From positions 1 to 63,962 of the forward strand of contig JAKBMG010000101.1 in the NCBI GenBank assembly GCA_021831685.1: DNA of 63,962 nt, in the 5' to 3' direction. Position 1 is the stretch's first letter. Every line of letters starts with the position of its first letter. The stretch is from Bacteroidota bacterium (lineage in GTDB: Bacteria; Bacteroidota; Ignavibacteria; Ignavibacteriales; Ignavibacteriaceae). Below the pieces are notes generated by a model. That model made no database searches. It was not told where the DNA came from and was given only the letters and a program-made list of their open reading frames with translations. The translations under genes were made by a program, and so were the position numbers. Below, piece by piece: positions 7,944 to 17,900 of this stretch.

Positions 7944-10127
7944 TTAAAAATAATAGAGATACTTTATTTTGAATACACCATTCCTTTCGGCGATATGCAT
8001 TCTTTGAGGTAAAAGATTTCCGGCAGCATCAAATTGATCGCTCCGGTTATCAAGTTCATTGTAAGCAAAGTAAATCCAGCTTTTGGGCTGGAAGTTATAA
8101 GAAAAGAGCAATCCAGAAATTAATTGTTCCATGTGGTTCGTAGACGAATCAAAAAGATTATCAATATAGACTCTGACATTAATATTATTAATTGGAGTAA
8201 TTGACAAAAACGGACGTGCGTTATAAGTAATATCTTCAACTCCGCCGGATGGGTTCCCCTCAATGTACATATTGTAAGAAGTTCCAAGTTGTAATACATC
8301 TGCTGCATTCCATTGAAAGTATGCTCCGAACCATGAATAGAACGCAATATAATCTCTATTAAAGTTATAAGTTCTTGCATAACCTCCGTATAAATTGCCA
8401 TTCCACTTTGCACTTGTGCTAAACCACCCGTTGTAGTCAATCTCATATGAATCGTATTTTATTCCTTGATCCTTAGATTTACCCGCAATCAGCGTAATTT
8501 CATAACCCCAATTGCTCCGGAATTGCATATTAAAGTCAAGGACTGCTGAATGGTCCATATATCCTTCAATATTTTTATAGTTGAAAGAAAATCCGCCTAA
8601 CAAAAGTATTTGACTAATGCTTCCTTCATCAAAATACCAAACAGGACCGGTAAGCGGGGTAAACTCCGATGTTCCAATCCAAGGTACATACCCTATCTGT
8701 TGAATATCAAAATTATTGCCGATATATTTTGACCTTACTAAGACCCACCATTTACTTCCAAGCATTGTAAAACCGGCCGAAGCTGCATAATCACCCTCGG
8801 AATTTTTGAAAGACCTGCCAATTTGATAAGAAAGTTGCCAATCCGATTGCCTGAATGCACCATCAACATCGATAACTCCATAAGTTGTATCCAAAGTTTG
8901 CTTGGCAACGAATAAAGCTCCGATAGAAGAATTTTCATCAAACTGTTTTTTAATCCTTGCCGAACCGAACATTGCACGAGGTTCAGTTCTTTGAGTTGTA
9001 TCATCCATATAATCTTTTTTGTCAGTGAGTGCTAAAAATCCACCGTATTCCCAATCTCCGATTCTTCCGAAAGCTTTCGTCCCAAGTATTAATGGGACTT
9101 CACTGCCATCTGGTAATTTCTCCCCGATTCTTCTTGAATAAAATAATTCAAGCGGGCTATAGAAACCTGTATTCACCTCTTTTCCGGCAGCCATAAATAC
9201 TTCATTTCCTTCAGTGAAAAAAGGACGGCGTTCGCTGAAATGTGTTTCGTATCTTGAAATATTGAATTGGTATGGATCGGCTTCAATCTGTGCAAAATCG
9301 GGATTAGCAGTCAACTGAAATTTTAATTCCGGCGAAGGGTTGTACATTATATCTAATCCGGCATTCGGATCAATTTTATATTTGTTGTTTCCTTCATATG
9401 TTGCCTTTGCGAGCCCTACCGGATAAATTTCCAGATTTAATCCCTTAACGCTTGGCTTAAAATTATCGAAAATCAATTCGCCGAATTTTGAAACTCTTTG
9501 ACCTTCATTTTTTTCGTATTTGTTCCAGTATAGATCTTCAGCCTTTGATGGAATATAGCGGTCAAAATCTAAACCCCATACCTTTAAATTTTTATTATAT
9601 TGAATAGACTTGTAAGGAATTTTCATTTCTGCCACCCAACCCCAGTTGTAAATTTTAGTTGCAGCAAACCAAATACCGTCCCAACTATAATCTCTGTTCC
9701 GGGCATCGTCTAATAACCTTGCATCGCTTCTTACACCTGAAACGGAAACGATAAATTTATAAGCAGTTTTATTATCGTCGAAAGTATCCAGCATAAAAGA
9801 AACATATTCTCCGGTGATATTATCTAAAGTTCCCGTAAAAGGCTGAATGAAATTTTTATCTTCATGGCAAATAATTAAACAATAAATAGCGTCTTCAGTT
9901 GTAAGAACTTTTGCGACAGTAGGCCAAGTTGGCGTTTTATCATAATATGGCGATAGCTGAAAAAAGTTTGTAGCCGAATCGGCATTGCTCCACGCTGGAT
10001 CAATCACTCCGTCAATTTTTATTTCTTTAATTGTCTTTCTTAGAATTAATTTTTTGCCGTGATTGTCATTTTTGGCAAAAGCGCCTACAAATAAAATAAT
10101 TATTAAAAACAATAATTTTTTCTTCAT
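7944..10127 (-). CDS. DUF5916 family surface protein with CBM9-like domain
   Basis: A 727-residue exported protein. A signal peptide (MKKKLLFLIIILFVGAFA) is followed by a family-9 carbohydrate-binding-like beta-sandwich at about 30-220 (IKEIKIDGVIDPAWSNADSA, then EDAIYCLIICHED and WVAEMKIPYKSI), and then a long beta-rich region ending in an aromatic residue (IKYLYYF), typical of an outer-membrane barrel. The region ISRYETHFSERRPFFTEGNE is the hallmark of DUF5916 proteins, which are widespread in Bacteroidota and have no established function. The arrangement suggests a surface barrel carrying a ligand-binding periplasmic module. The gene stands alone with a 331-bp upstream gap. Confidence 0.85.
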   Translation of the reverse strand: MKKKLLFLIIILFVGAFAKNDNHGKKLILRKTIKEIKIDGVIDPAWSNADSATNFFQLSPYYDKTPTWPTVAKVLTTEDAIYCLIICHEDKNFIQPFTGTLDNITGEYVSFMLDTFDDNKTAYKFIVSVSGVRSDARLLDDARNRDYSWDGIWFAATKIYNWGWVAEMKIPYKSIQYNKNLKVWGLDFDRYIPSKAEDLYWNKYEKNEGQRVSKFGELIFDNFKPSVKGLNLEIYPVGLAKATYEGNNKYKIDPNAGLDIMYNPSPELKFQLTANPDFAQIEADPYQFNISRYETHFSERRPFFTEGNEVFMAAGKEVNTGFYSPLELFYSRRIGEKLPDGSEVPLILGTKAFGRIGDWEYGGFLALTDKKDYMDDTTQRTEPRAMFGSARIKKQFDENSSIGALFVAKQTLDTTYGVIDVDGAFRQSDWQLSYQIGRSFKNSEGDYAASAGFTMLGSKWWVLVRSKYIGNNFDIQQIGYVPWIGTSEFTPLTGPVWYFDEGSISQILLLGGFSFNYKNIEGYMDHSAVLDFNMQFRSNWGYEITLIAGKSKDQGIKYDSYEIDYNGWFSTSAKWNGNLYGGYARTYNFNRDYIAFYSWFGAYFQWNAADVLQLGTSYNMYIEGNPSGGVEDITYNARPFLSITPINNINVRVYIDNLFDSSTNHMEQLISGLLFSYNFQPKSWIYFAYNELDNRSDQFDAAGNLLPQRMHIAERNGVFKIKYLYYF

Positions 10128-10458
10128 TAAACTTTTTCTTTCATTCGTATTCTTACTTTTGACTGAAAAAATAATATTTGGTTACCGTTTAAAGCCTATT
10201 AGAAATAATATTTGCTGACTTACCTATGCAAAGCTTATTATATTCTGAAAAAGTTTAAACTGATTATTGATGAATGGGAAATATTGTTTTCTTACGGTTG
10301 AATTAGTTGATAACCTTATAGGAAAATGTGAAGGAATCTATAGTCTTGCCGTCTATATCTTTGCTTTTTTCTTGAACTTAAACTTAATATTGAACTTGAG
10401 CGCTACGGCGTACTTTTCGAAACCGTAAGTTTATTGAAAAAATTAGATTATATAGAGT
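10128..10458. other. Intergenic region with a 12-bp direct repeat
   Basis: This gap separates mnmA from the DUF5916 gene, both on the minus strand, and must hold the promoter of the latter. The only regularity seen is a direct repeat of AAATAATATTTG at 10169-10180 and 10203-10214, 34 bp apart, about 40-90 bp from the DUF5916 start. It could be a regulator site, but the sequence is AT-rich and no terminator or RNA was recognised. Confidence 0.35.
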
Positions 10459-11508
10459 TTACAAAATTATTCCACTGCCGAGGCATAAATCACTTTGATA
10501 AAAAACCGCAAATTGACCGGGGGCTATTCCCTGATCCGGTCTATCTAATTTTATCTCCGCAGTATCATCGTCCGAAAAAGTAAGCTGGCAAGAAAACATT
10601 TTTGCCCCATGACGGATTTTAACTTTTAGATCATTTGTCGATGGTCTTTCTTCTGAAATCCAATTAAACTTACCTGCAGTAAAAAAATCCTTTTCTCTAA
10701 GAGCTTGATCTTCTCTTGAAACATAAACAAGATTCTCTTTAACATCCTTTTTTACCACATACCAGGGACCGCCGGATAAACCAAGCCCGGAACGTTGCCC
10801 TATTGTGTAAAAATAATACCCGTTATGATCACCTAATTTTTTACCTGAGCCCGAATCAATTATTTCGCCCTTTATCTCGCCAAGATGATGTTTCACAAAT
10901 TCATTGAACTTAATTTGTCCGAGAAAACAGATTCCCTGACTGTCTCTTCGATCCATCGTCGGCAATTGATATTGATGAGCTAAATCTCTGACCTCGCTTT
11001 TATTGTATGAGCCGATCGGAAACATAGCTCGCGATAATTGCCGCTGCGAGAGGTAAGCCAAAAAGTAAGTCTGATCCTTAATTGGATCGGGAGACATACT
11101 TAATTGATATTTCCCGTTTTTCAATTCAACTCTTGCGTAATGTCCGCTTGCTACTTTTTCAAATGAAGAATCGATTTTATCGTAAAACTGCCCGAATTTA
11201 ATTAAGCTGTTGCAGAAAATATCCGGATTAGGCGTCCGTCCTTCTTTTATTTCGGAAATTGTGTATGTTACAACGGTCTCCCAATATTCAGTCTGAAGCG
11301 GAATAACTTCCAAAGGTACTCCAGCTTGTCGGCACGCTCCTCTGGCATATTTAAGGTCTTCTTCCCATGGGCACTCACCTAGGAAAGAAAATTCATCTTG
11401 AAGCCATATCTTTAAATAGAATGCTGTAAGATCATGACCCTGATCTTTTAATAATCGCATTGCAACGGAGCTGTCAACGCCTCCGGAAAGTAATACCGCA
11501 ATTTTCAT
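10459..11508 (-). CDS. mnmA: tRNA-specific 2-thiouridylase MnmA
   Basis: A 349-residue cytoplasmic enzyme that thiolates U34 of tRNA(Lys/Glu/Gln). The N-terminal PP-loop is LLSGGVDSSVAM (residues 6-17), which adenylates the uridine. The catalytic nucleophile C99 is in NPDIFCN and the persulfide-carrying C194 in SQGICFLG, both as in the family. The middle domain has QTYFLAYLSQRQL and the C-terminal beta-barrel GQFAVFYQ near the end. The length is slightly below the usual 360-370 but no block is missing. It is followed by a 331-bp gap. The preceding gene is a small membrane protein 84 bp upstream. Confidence 0.95.
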   Translation of the reverse strand: MKIAVLLSGGVDSSVAMRLLKDQGHDLTAFYLKIWLQDEFSFLGECPWEEDLKYARGACRQAGVPLEVIPLQTEYWETVVTYTISEIKEGRTPNPDIFCNSLIKFGQFYDKIDSSFEKVASGHYARVELKNGKYQLSMSPDPIKDQTYFLAYLSQRQLSRAMFPIGSYNKSEVRDLAHQYQLPTMDRRDSQGICFLGQIKFNEFVKHHLGEIKGEIIDSGSGKKLGDHNGYYFYTIGQRSGLGLSGGPWYVVKKDVKENLVYVSREDQALREKDFFTAGKFNWISEERPSTNDLKVKIRHGAKMFSCQLTFSDDDTAEIKLDRPDQGIAPGQFAVFYQSDLCLGSGIIL

Positions 11509-11591
11509 GTTAGCTGTTTGTTAAATTTTTCATAGACAAAAATAATGAAAGCATAGATAAGTTTTTGGGGAAAAATTGTGGCGCAGAAATC

Positions 11592-12134
11592 TTAGGCTTT
11601 TTTATCTCTTTCGGTGGACAGAGGAGGATTTCTTTTAGTCGCTTTTAGTTTTTGCAATACACGGCTATACACTTGATCATTTACATTGCTAAGAAGAGTC
11701 TTTTCAAGTTGAACTGAATTACTTATCTTGCTAAAAAATCCTATGCATATTTTACTTCTCCCATCACACACTTTTGCTAACCCGTTATATCTTCCGTCGA
11801 AAATTCCGCCTTCCAGAATTTCAATTTCTGAATAATAGATTATAACTTTCCTCTTCGAAAAAAGGAAATCTGTGCATGTAATTTTTTCTTTGTCAGCAGA
11901 AATGTTATAAGCAAGAATTTTGTACATCGTCAGATATTGTTTGTTAATGTAGTAAATCAATAATGCAGTGATTACAAAAGGGAAAAGATATATTAACGAA
12001 TAGTTAATGTTAGAAGCTGCGGAAATTAAAAAAGCAAAAAGTATTATAGTAGCTGGGATATTTCCGTAACGGTAAATAGCTCTATAAAAAAAAGAATACG
12101 AATAAGTGGTTATATTATTTTCGGTTATTGTCAT
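11592..12134 (-). CDS. Small membrane protein, probable PH-like domain
   Basis: A 180-residue protein with two adjacent hydrophobic helices (about residues 28-46 and 49-66, a hairpin in the membrane), followed by a soluble beta-rich part with YSEIEILEGGIFDGRYNGLAK and LEKTLLSNVNDQVYSRVLQKL. The arrangement resembles bacterial PH-like membrane proteins, but that match is only by general layout. It starts 7 bp after the stop of the PIN-PhoH gene and probably shares its transcript. Function unknown. Confidence 0.6.
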   Translation of the reverse strand: MTITENNITTYSYSFFYRAIYRYGNIPATIILFAFLISAASNINYSLIYLFPFVITALLIYYINKQYLTMYKILAYNISADKEKITCTDFLFSKRKVIIYYSEIEILEGGIFDGRYNGLAKVCDGRSKICIGFFSKISNSVQLEKTLLSNVNDQVYSRVLQKLKATKRNPPLSTERDKKA

Positions 12135-12141
12135 TACATTC

Positions 12142-13512
12142 CTATAAAAGATTGCTCGCTAGCTCGGCAAGCTCAGAGCGTTCTCCCTTTTCAAGATTAA
12201 TATGAGCGTAGAGTTTCTGTCCCATAAAGTGGTCGATTAAATAAGTAAGCCCATTTGATTGTGAATCAAGATAAGGATGATCGATCTGGTAAATGTCTCC
12301 GGTAAATACAACTTTAGAACCTTCACCGGCACGGGTTATAATTGTTTTAATTTCATGCGGTGTTAAGTTTTGTGCCTCATCTACAATAAAGAAAATTCTT
12401 TGCAGGCTCCTTCCGCGGATATACGAAAGCGGTTCGATAACAAGTTTCTCCTCCTTGACCATATTTGTAATTAACATGCTTTGTTTATCGGTTTCGGTAA
12501 ATTGATCTTGTATAACGCGCAGATTGTCCCACAGCGGCTGCATGTAAGGTTCAATTTTACTTTGGACATCGCCCGGGAGATAACCTATGTCTCTGTTACT
12601 TAGGGGGATGATCGGACGCGCAATAAAAATCTGCCGGTAATTTTTTCTCACGTTCAAAGCGCTTGCAAGTGCAAGAAGTGTCTTTCCAGTTCCGGCTTTT
12701 CCGGTTAATGTGACTAAAGAGATATCTAAATTTGTTAAAGCATCAACTGCAAAAGTCTGTTCAGCGTTGCGAGGTTTAATTCCGTATATAATATTTTTAT
12801 CAACTTTCCTAAGGTTTCCCATCTCTTGATCAAGATAGGCAAGCACAGATCTGTTTGAATTTCTAATAATGTAAAATTTATTCGGGACTGCGTCGCTGTT
12901 TAATTTTTTTAATACTAACTTTGCGGGAATTTCATATGGAGGCTGAAATAATTTAACGATTATCTCATCATCAAAATCTTCCACTATTTCTTTACCGCTA
13001 TAAAGCTCTTCTACGCTGTTGATTCGGTCTGTTGTATAATCTTCAGCAAGAATGCCAAGTGCTTTCGCCTTCATTCTAAGGTTAACATCTTTCGTAACTA
13101 AAATTATTGTCGATCTGCCGTTAACTTTTTTATTCCACTCAAAAGCAACTGAAAGAATTCTATGATCAGGCGTGTCTTCCTTAAATATTTCTTTAATTTC
13201 ATTAGCAATTCCGCGAGAAATAGCTATTCTTACTTTGCCTCTTCCTTTTCCCATTGAAACTCCGCCGTTAAAAAGCGCAGTGCCGGTCATCGAGTCCAAA
13301 GTTCGTGCAAATTCTCTTGCGTTAAGGTTTATTACCTGACTTCCTCTTTTAAAATGATCTAATTCTTCGATAACAGTCAGAGGAATTATAACATCGTGTT
13401 CCTGGAATTGGTTAATGCATGTGGCATCGTGAAGAATCACGTTGGTATCAAGTATAAATGTTTTTAATCTTTTGATTGGTTTCTGCGGTTGGGAAATTTT
13501 TTTAATTTTCAT
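12142..13512 (-). CDS. PIN domain-PhoH ATPase fusion
   Basis: A 456-residue protein with an N-terminal PIN nuclease domain (about 15-145; the acidic residue in TFILDTNVILHD and further acids at EELDHF and DHRILSVA) and a C-terminal PhoH-type P-loop ATPase (Walker [14 protein letters not shown] near 265-280, Walker B FFIVDEAQNLTPHEI near 372-386). This PIN-PhoH architecture (PhoH2/YlaK type) has been linked to RNA unwinding and RNA cleavage. Its length is usual for the type. It is divergent from carA and the two promoters share the 13513-13871 interval. Confidence 0.92.
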   Translation of the reverse strand: MKIKKISQPQKPIKRLKTFILDTNVILHDATCINQFQEHDVIIPLTVIEELDHFKRGSQVINLNAREFARTLDSMTGTALFNGGVSMGKGRGKVRIAISRGIANEIKEIFKEDTPDHRILSVAFEWNKKVNGRSTIILVTKDVNLRMKAKALGILAEDYTTDRINSVEELYSGKEIVEDFDDEIIVKLFQPPYEIPAKLVLKKLNSDAVPNKFYIIRNSNRSVLAYLDQEMGNLRKVDKNIIYGIKPRNAEQTFAVDALTNLDISLVTLTGKAGTGKTLLALASALNVRKNYRQIFIARPIIPLSNRDIGYLPGDVQSKIEPYMQPLWDNLRVIQDQFTETDKQSMLITNMVKEEKLVIEPLSYIRGRSLQRIFFIVDEAQNLTPHEIKTIITRAGEGSKVVFTGDIYQIDHPYLDSQSNGLTYLIDHFMGQKLYAHINLEKGERSELAELASNLL

Positions 13513-13691
13513 TCAAAGTGCTCTTTTGTTTCGGTGCAAATATTATGATTTTTAGCTGTCTTAACAAGTCTCAGAATATTTCAGTCTGTTAAATTTATAT
13601 TAATTCATCCTTCCCAAAAATTCCATTCAATTTACATTAAGAAATGCTTTACTTGAAGTGAATTTCATCACTAAGTTTTTAGTCTTGTGAA

Positions 13692-13722
13692 TTGAAACTG
13701 TAACCTTTATGATTTATATTTG
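13692..13722 (+). promoter_or_regulatory. Bacteroidota-type promoter of the carAB leader
   Basis: A TTG at 13692-13694 and an exact TAnnTTTG box (TATATTTG) at 13715-13722 are separated by 20 bp, the spacing of the -33/-7 housekeeping promoter of Bacteroidota. Transcription would begin near 13728-13730, only a few bases before the leader ORF. Prediction only. Confidence 0.6.
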
Positions 13723-13734
13723 TTAAAAATTTTT

Positions 13735-13809
13735 ATGATATTATTCAAAGAGATTAGTATTATTCGACTTAAGACAGATGGTGAAATTATAAAGAGTCTA
13801 TTAGCATAG
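13735..13809 (+). CDS. Putative 24-codon leader peptide of carAB
   Basis: An ATG at 13735 opens a reading frame of 24 codons (MILFKEISIIRLKTDGEIIK, then SLLA) ending at TAG 13807-13809. The stop codon sits inside the 5-prime arm of the terminator hairpin at 13806-13828. A ribosome that reaches the stop would cover that arm and prevent the hairpin from forming. The frame contains a single arginine codon and no amino-acid run, so if it is real it looks more like a transcription-translation coupling sensor (as in Escherichia coli pyrBI) than an arginine-codon counter. No clear Shine-Dalgarno is seen upstream. A 24-codon frame can arise by chance, so the call rests on its position. Confidence 0.45.
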   Translation: MILFKEISIIRLKTDGEIIKSLLA

Positions 13810-13834
13810 CCACTCCACGAGTGGCTATTTTTTT
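13806..13834 (+). terminator. Intrinsic terminator in the carAB leader (attenuator)
   Basis: A perfect 10-bp stem (ATAGCCACTC at 13806-13815 with GAGTGGCTAT at 13819-13828), a 3-base loop CAC and a run of seven T. The T-run lies only on the plus-strand side, and there is no upstream plus-strand gene to terminate, because the neighbour is the divergent PhoH gene. The hairpin therefore most plausibly stops a short leader RNA about 40 bp before carA. Confidence 0.8.
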
Positions 13835-13871
13835 GTTTGAATGGAAACTGACTAAAAGGAAAAATGTAAGA

Positions 13872-14948
13872 ATGAGCAATGAAAGAAAGGTCGCAAAATT
13901 AATTTTAGAAGACGGAACGGAGTTTTCCGGCTTTAGCTTTGGATATGAAAAAAATACAAACGGGGAAGTAGTCTTTAATACCGGAATGGTAGGCTATCCG
14001 GAAACAATGACCGATCCATCTTATCGCGGGCAAATTTTGGTTAGCACTTATCCGTTAATCGGAAATTATGGTGTTCCCGGATATGAACGCGAAAATAATT
14101 TGTTAAAATATTTCGAATCCGAACAAATTCATTGCAGAGCATTAATCGTTTCGGATTACTCTGAAAACTATTCCCACTGGAATGCCAAACGCTCACTGTC
14201 CGATTGGATGATTGAACAAAAAATTCCTGGAATTACAGGAATAGATACAAGGATGCTTACTAGAAGGCTTCGCGATCATGGCACAATGCTGGGAAAAATT
14301 ATTGTTGTCGAAAACCAGGAAATAGACTTTGAAGATGTGAATCTATTAAATTTAGTCAGCGAGGTAAGCGTTAAAGAACCTGTTGAATTTAAACGCGGCT
14401 CAAAAAAAATAGTTCTTGTCGATTGCGGAACAAAGAACAATATCATACAGGCTTATCTTAAAAGAGATATTACTGTCTTAAGAGTTCCTTATGATTATGA
14501 TTTTTCTAAAGAAAAAGCCAACGGGATTCTAATTTCAAACGGTCCGGGTGATCCGAAGATGTGTACTGCAACTATTGAAAACGCAAAAAGGGCAATGACT
14601 AAAGGAACTCCCATTCTAGGCGTTTGCCTTGGAAGTCAAATTATGGCGCTTGCTGCCGGCGCAAATACTTATAAATTAAAATATGGTCACCGCGGACATA
14701 ATCAACCTTGCAATGAAATGGGAACGAAACGATGCTACATTACTTCACAAAACCATGGATTTGCTGTTGATTCCGAAACCCTCCCTGAAGATTGGCGCGA
14801 GTGGTTTGTAAATGATAACGACGGAACAAACGAAGGAATAATTCATATCTCTAAACCTTATTTCGCAGCTCAATTTCACCCTGAGGCATCTCCGGGACCT
14901 GATGATACAGAGTTTATTTTCGACATGTTTTTGAGGGCCTTAAAATGA
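13872..14948 (+). CDS. carA: Carbamoyl-phosphate synthase small subunit
   Basis: A glutaminase subunit of 358 residues that supplies ammonia to CarB for pyrimidine and arginine synthesis. The start ATG at 13872 (MSNERKVAKLILEDG) has an AAGGA motif about 11 bp upstream at 13856-13860. An in-frame GTG at 13821 is open but lies inside the leader terminator stem, so it is not used. The N-terminal domain includes NTGMVGYPETMTDPSY, and the class-I GATase domain has the nucleophile in ILGVCLGSQ and the His-Glu pair in AAQFHPEASPGP. The gene overlaps carB by 4 bp (ATGA), showing translational coupling. Confidence 0.97.
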   Translation: MSNERKVAKLILEDGTEFSGFSFGYEKNTNGEVVFNTGMVGYPETMTDPSYRGQILVSTYPLIGNYGVPGYERENNLLKYFESEQIHCRALIVSDYSENYSHWNAKRSLSDWMIEQKIPGITGIDTRMLTRRLRDHGTMLGKIIVVENQEIDFEDVNLLNLVSEVSVKEPVEFKRGSKKIVLVDCGTKNNIIQAYLKRDITVLRVPYDYDFSKEKANGILISNGPGDPKMCTATIENAKRAMTKGTPILGVCLGSQIMALAAGANTYKLKYGHRGHNQPCNEMGTKRCYITSQNHGFAVDSETLPEDWREWFVNDNDGTNEGIIHISKPYFAAQFHPEASPGPDDTEFIFDMFLRALK

Positions 14949-17900
14949 TTAAACGCGGTAAACCAAAAAAAGTCTTGATACTTGGCTCAGGTGCTTTGCA
15001 AATCGGACAAGCAGGCGAGTTTGACTACTCCGGGAGCCAGGCTATTAAAGCATTAAAAGAAGACGGAATTATTTCTGTCCTTGTTAATCCGAATATTGCT
15101 ACTATCCAAACTTCAGAAAATTTTGCCGATAAGGTCTACTTCCTGCCTATTAAAACTGAATTTGTTGAAAAAATAATTCAGAAAGAAGAACCGGACAGCA
15201 TACTTCTTCAATTCGGCGGGCAAACTGCTCTCAACGTTGGCGTTGAACTTTATGAGAAAGGCATTCTTGCTAAGTATAATGTAAAAGTTTTAGGAACACC
15301 AGTTGAAGCTATTGAAGCTACCGAGGATAGGCTTTTGTTTGCAAATAAAGTCTCTGAAATCGGATTGAAGGTTGCATTAAGTAAAACAGCTACTAATGAT
15401 GATGAAGCTCTTCATGCTGCAAAAGAAATCGGTTTTCCTGTCATGGTTCGAATTGCCTACGCGCTTGGCGGGCTCGGTTCGGGAATAGTAAATAATGAAA
15501 AAGAGCTTTTGGAAAAAACACATCGTGCCTTTTCTTTTACTAATCAAATTTTAATCGAAGAATCTCTTTATGGATGGAAAGAAGTAGAATATGAAATTGT
15601 CCGGGACAAATTCAACAATTGCATTACTATTTGCTCTATGGAGAATGTTGACCCGATGGGAATTCATACCGGTGATAGTATAGTTATTGCGCCGGTACAG
15701 ACTTTATCTGCCCATGAAAATTTTAAGCTTCGCTCAATTGGCATAAAATTAATTCGTCATCTTGGAGTTATTGGCGAGTGCAATATTCAATATGCGCTTG
15801 ATCCTAATTCGGACGACTATAGAATTATAGAAGTGAATGCAAGATTAAGCCGTAGCTCTGCTCTTGCTTCTAAAGCCACCGGATACCCCCTTGCCTTTAT
15901 TGCAGCTAAGCTCGCGCTTGGATACGCTCTTAACGAAGTTGAAAATATTATTACGCGCGAAACGTCTGCTATGTTTGAGCCGGCACTCGACTACGTTGCT
16001 CTTAAATTCCCGCGTTGGGACTTACAAAAGTTTCGTCAGGTAAGTACTCAGCTTGGTTCCGAAATGAAATCAGTTGGCGAGGTGATGTCTCTCGGCCGAA
16101 GTTTTGAAGAAGTGCTTCAAAAAGCAATTCGCATGCTTGATATAGGTATGAAAGGATTTACCGGCAACAGCTTAATTTTTGAAAATTTAGATGAGGAACT
16201 TTCTAAACCAACCGATAAAAGAATTTATGCAGTCGCAAAAGCACTTCAAGACGGTTACTCGGTAGAAAAAATTCATCAGCTTTCTAAAATTACCCCCTGG
16301 TTCATCTACAAGATGAAAAATATTATTGACACCGAAAAAAAATTAAAAGGCTTAAAGCTTCAAAAAATTTCCAAACCCTTAATGGAAGAAGCAAAGCAAA
16401 ATGGTTTCAGCGATTTGCAAATTGCTCAGCTCTCAGACTCAAAAGAAATGGATGTAAGAAAATACCGAAAAGGATTAAACGTAATTCCTGTAGTAAAACA
16501 AATCGATACTCTTGCAGCTGAGTATCCGGCACAAACAAATTATCTCTACTTAACTTATCATGGCAAAGAAGACGATATAAAATTCGGCGATAAAAATCAG
16601 ATCGTTGTGCTTGGCAGCGGGGCATATAGAATTGGCTCTTCTGTCGAGTTTGACTGGTGCTGCGTTAACGCCGTACTTACTTGCAATAAACTTGACTACA
16701 AGACAATCATGATTAACTGTAATCCGGAGACCGTCAGCACCGATTACGATATTTGTGATAAGCTTTATTTTGAACAATTGACTTTTGAAAGAGTTCTTGA
16801 TATTTACGATAAAGAAAACCCCGAAGGTGTTATTATTTCGATGGGTGGGCAAATTCCCAACAATCTTGCTGTAAAGCTACATGAAGCAGGAATTAAGATT
16901 CTCGGCACCTCTCCTACGCAAATTGATAATGCAGAAGACCGCCATAAATTCTCTAAAATACTTGATAGACTTGAAATTGATCAACCGGATTGGGAAGAGT
17001 TGACAAGCTTGGGCGAAGCAAAGGAATTTGCAAAGAAGGTAGGTTTCCCTGCCTTAATACGCCCAAGTTATGTCTTAAGCGGTGCGGCAATGAGTATTGT
17101 TTTATCGGATGCCGAGCTTGAAGAATATCTTGATAAAGCTGCTAGTATTAGTAAAGAACACCCGGTAGTTATCAGTAAATTTATTACGGAAGCTCGCGAG
17201 ATTGAAGTTGATGCTGTTGCCGAAAACGGAAATTTATACTGCTATGCAATTTCGGAACACGTGGAAAATGCAGGAGTTCATTCAGGCGACGCTACCATTG
17301 TACTGCCTCCTCAACGTACTTATCTTGAAACAATGCGGCGTGTGAAAATGGTTACTAAAGCAATCGCAAAGGAATTACAAATAACAGGTCCCTTCAACAT
17401 CCAATTTATTGCTAAAGATAACGAAGTAAAAGTTATCGAATGCAACTTGCGCGCTTCAAGAAGCTTTCCCTTCGTTTCCAAAGTCTTGAAAATAAATTTC
17501 ATAGACTTAGCAACAAAGTTAATGATGGGTGAAAAGCTTCCTAGGATTGATAAATCTTCTTTTGATGTTGATTATGTGGGAGTAAAAGCTCCCCAATTTT
17601 CATTTACAAGATTAAAAGGATCAGACCCGGTACTTGGGGTTGAAATGGCGTCTACCGGTGAGGTCGCTTGTCTTGGTGATGATTTTAACGAGGCTTTTTT
17701 GAAGAGTTTTATCTCAACCGGATTTAAAATTCCTAAGAAAGCTGTAATGCTTTCAACCGGAACCCTAAAAGAAAAAGCAGAATTTCTTGAAGAAAGTAAA
17801 AAGCTTTTTAATCTTGGTCTGAAAATCTACGCGACAAAAGGTACTGCTGAATTCTTAAGACAAAACGGAATTGACGTCGAAATTCTCTCTTGGCCGCTTG

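Noticed and set aside
10270-10428. A 52-codon plus-strand frame in the gap upstream of the DUF5916 gene
   Set aside because: No ribosome-binding site, no recognisable motif and no other plus-strand gene nearby; a chance open frame is likely.
13821-13871. In-frame GTG start for carA at 13821
   Set aside because: It lies inside the terminator stem and lacks a ribosome-binding site; ATG 13872 has an AAGGA upstream and gives the family N-terminus.
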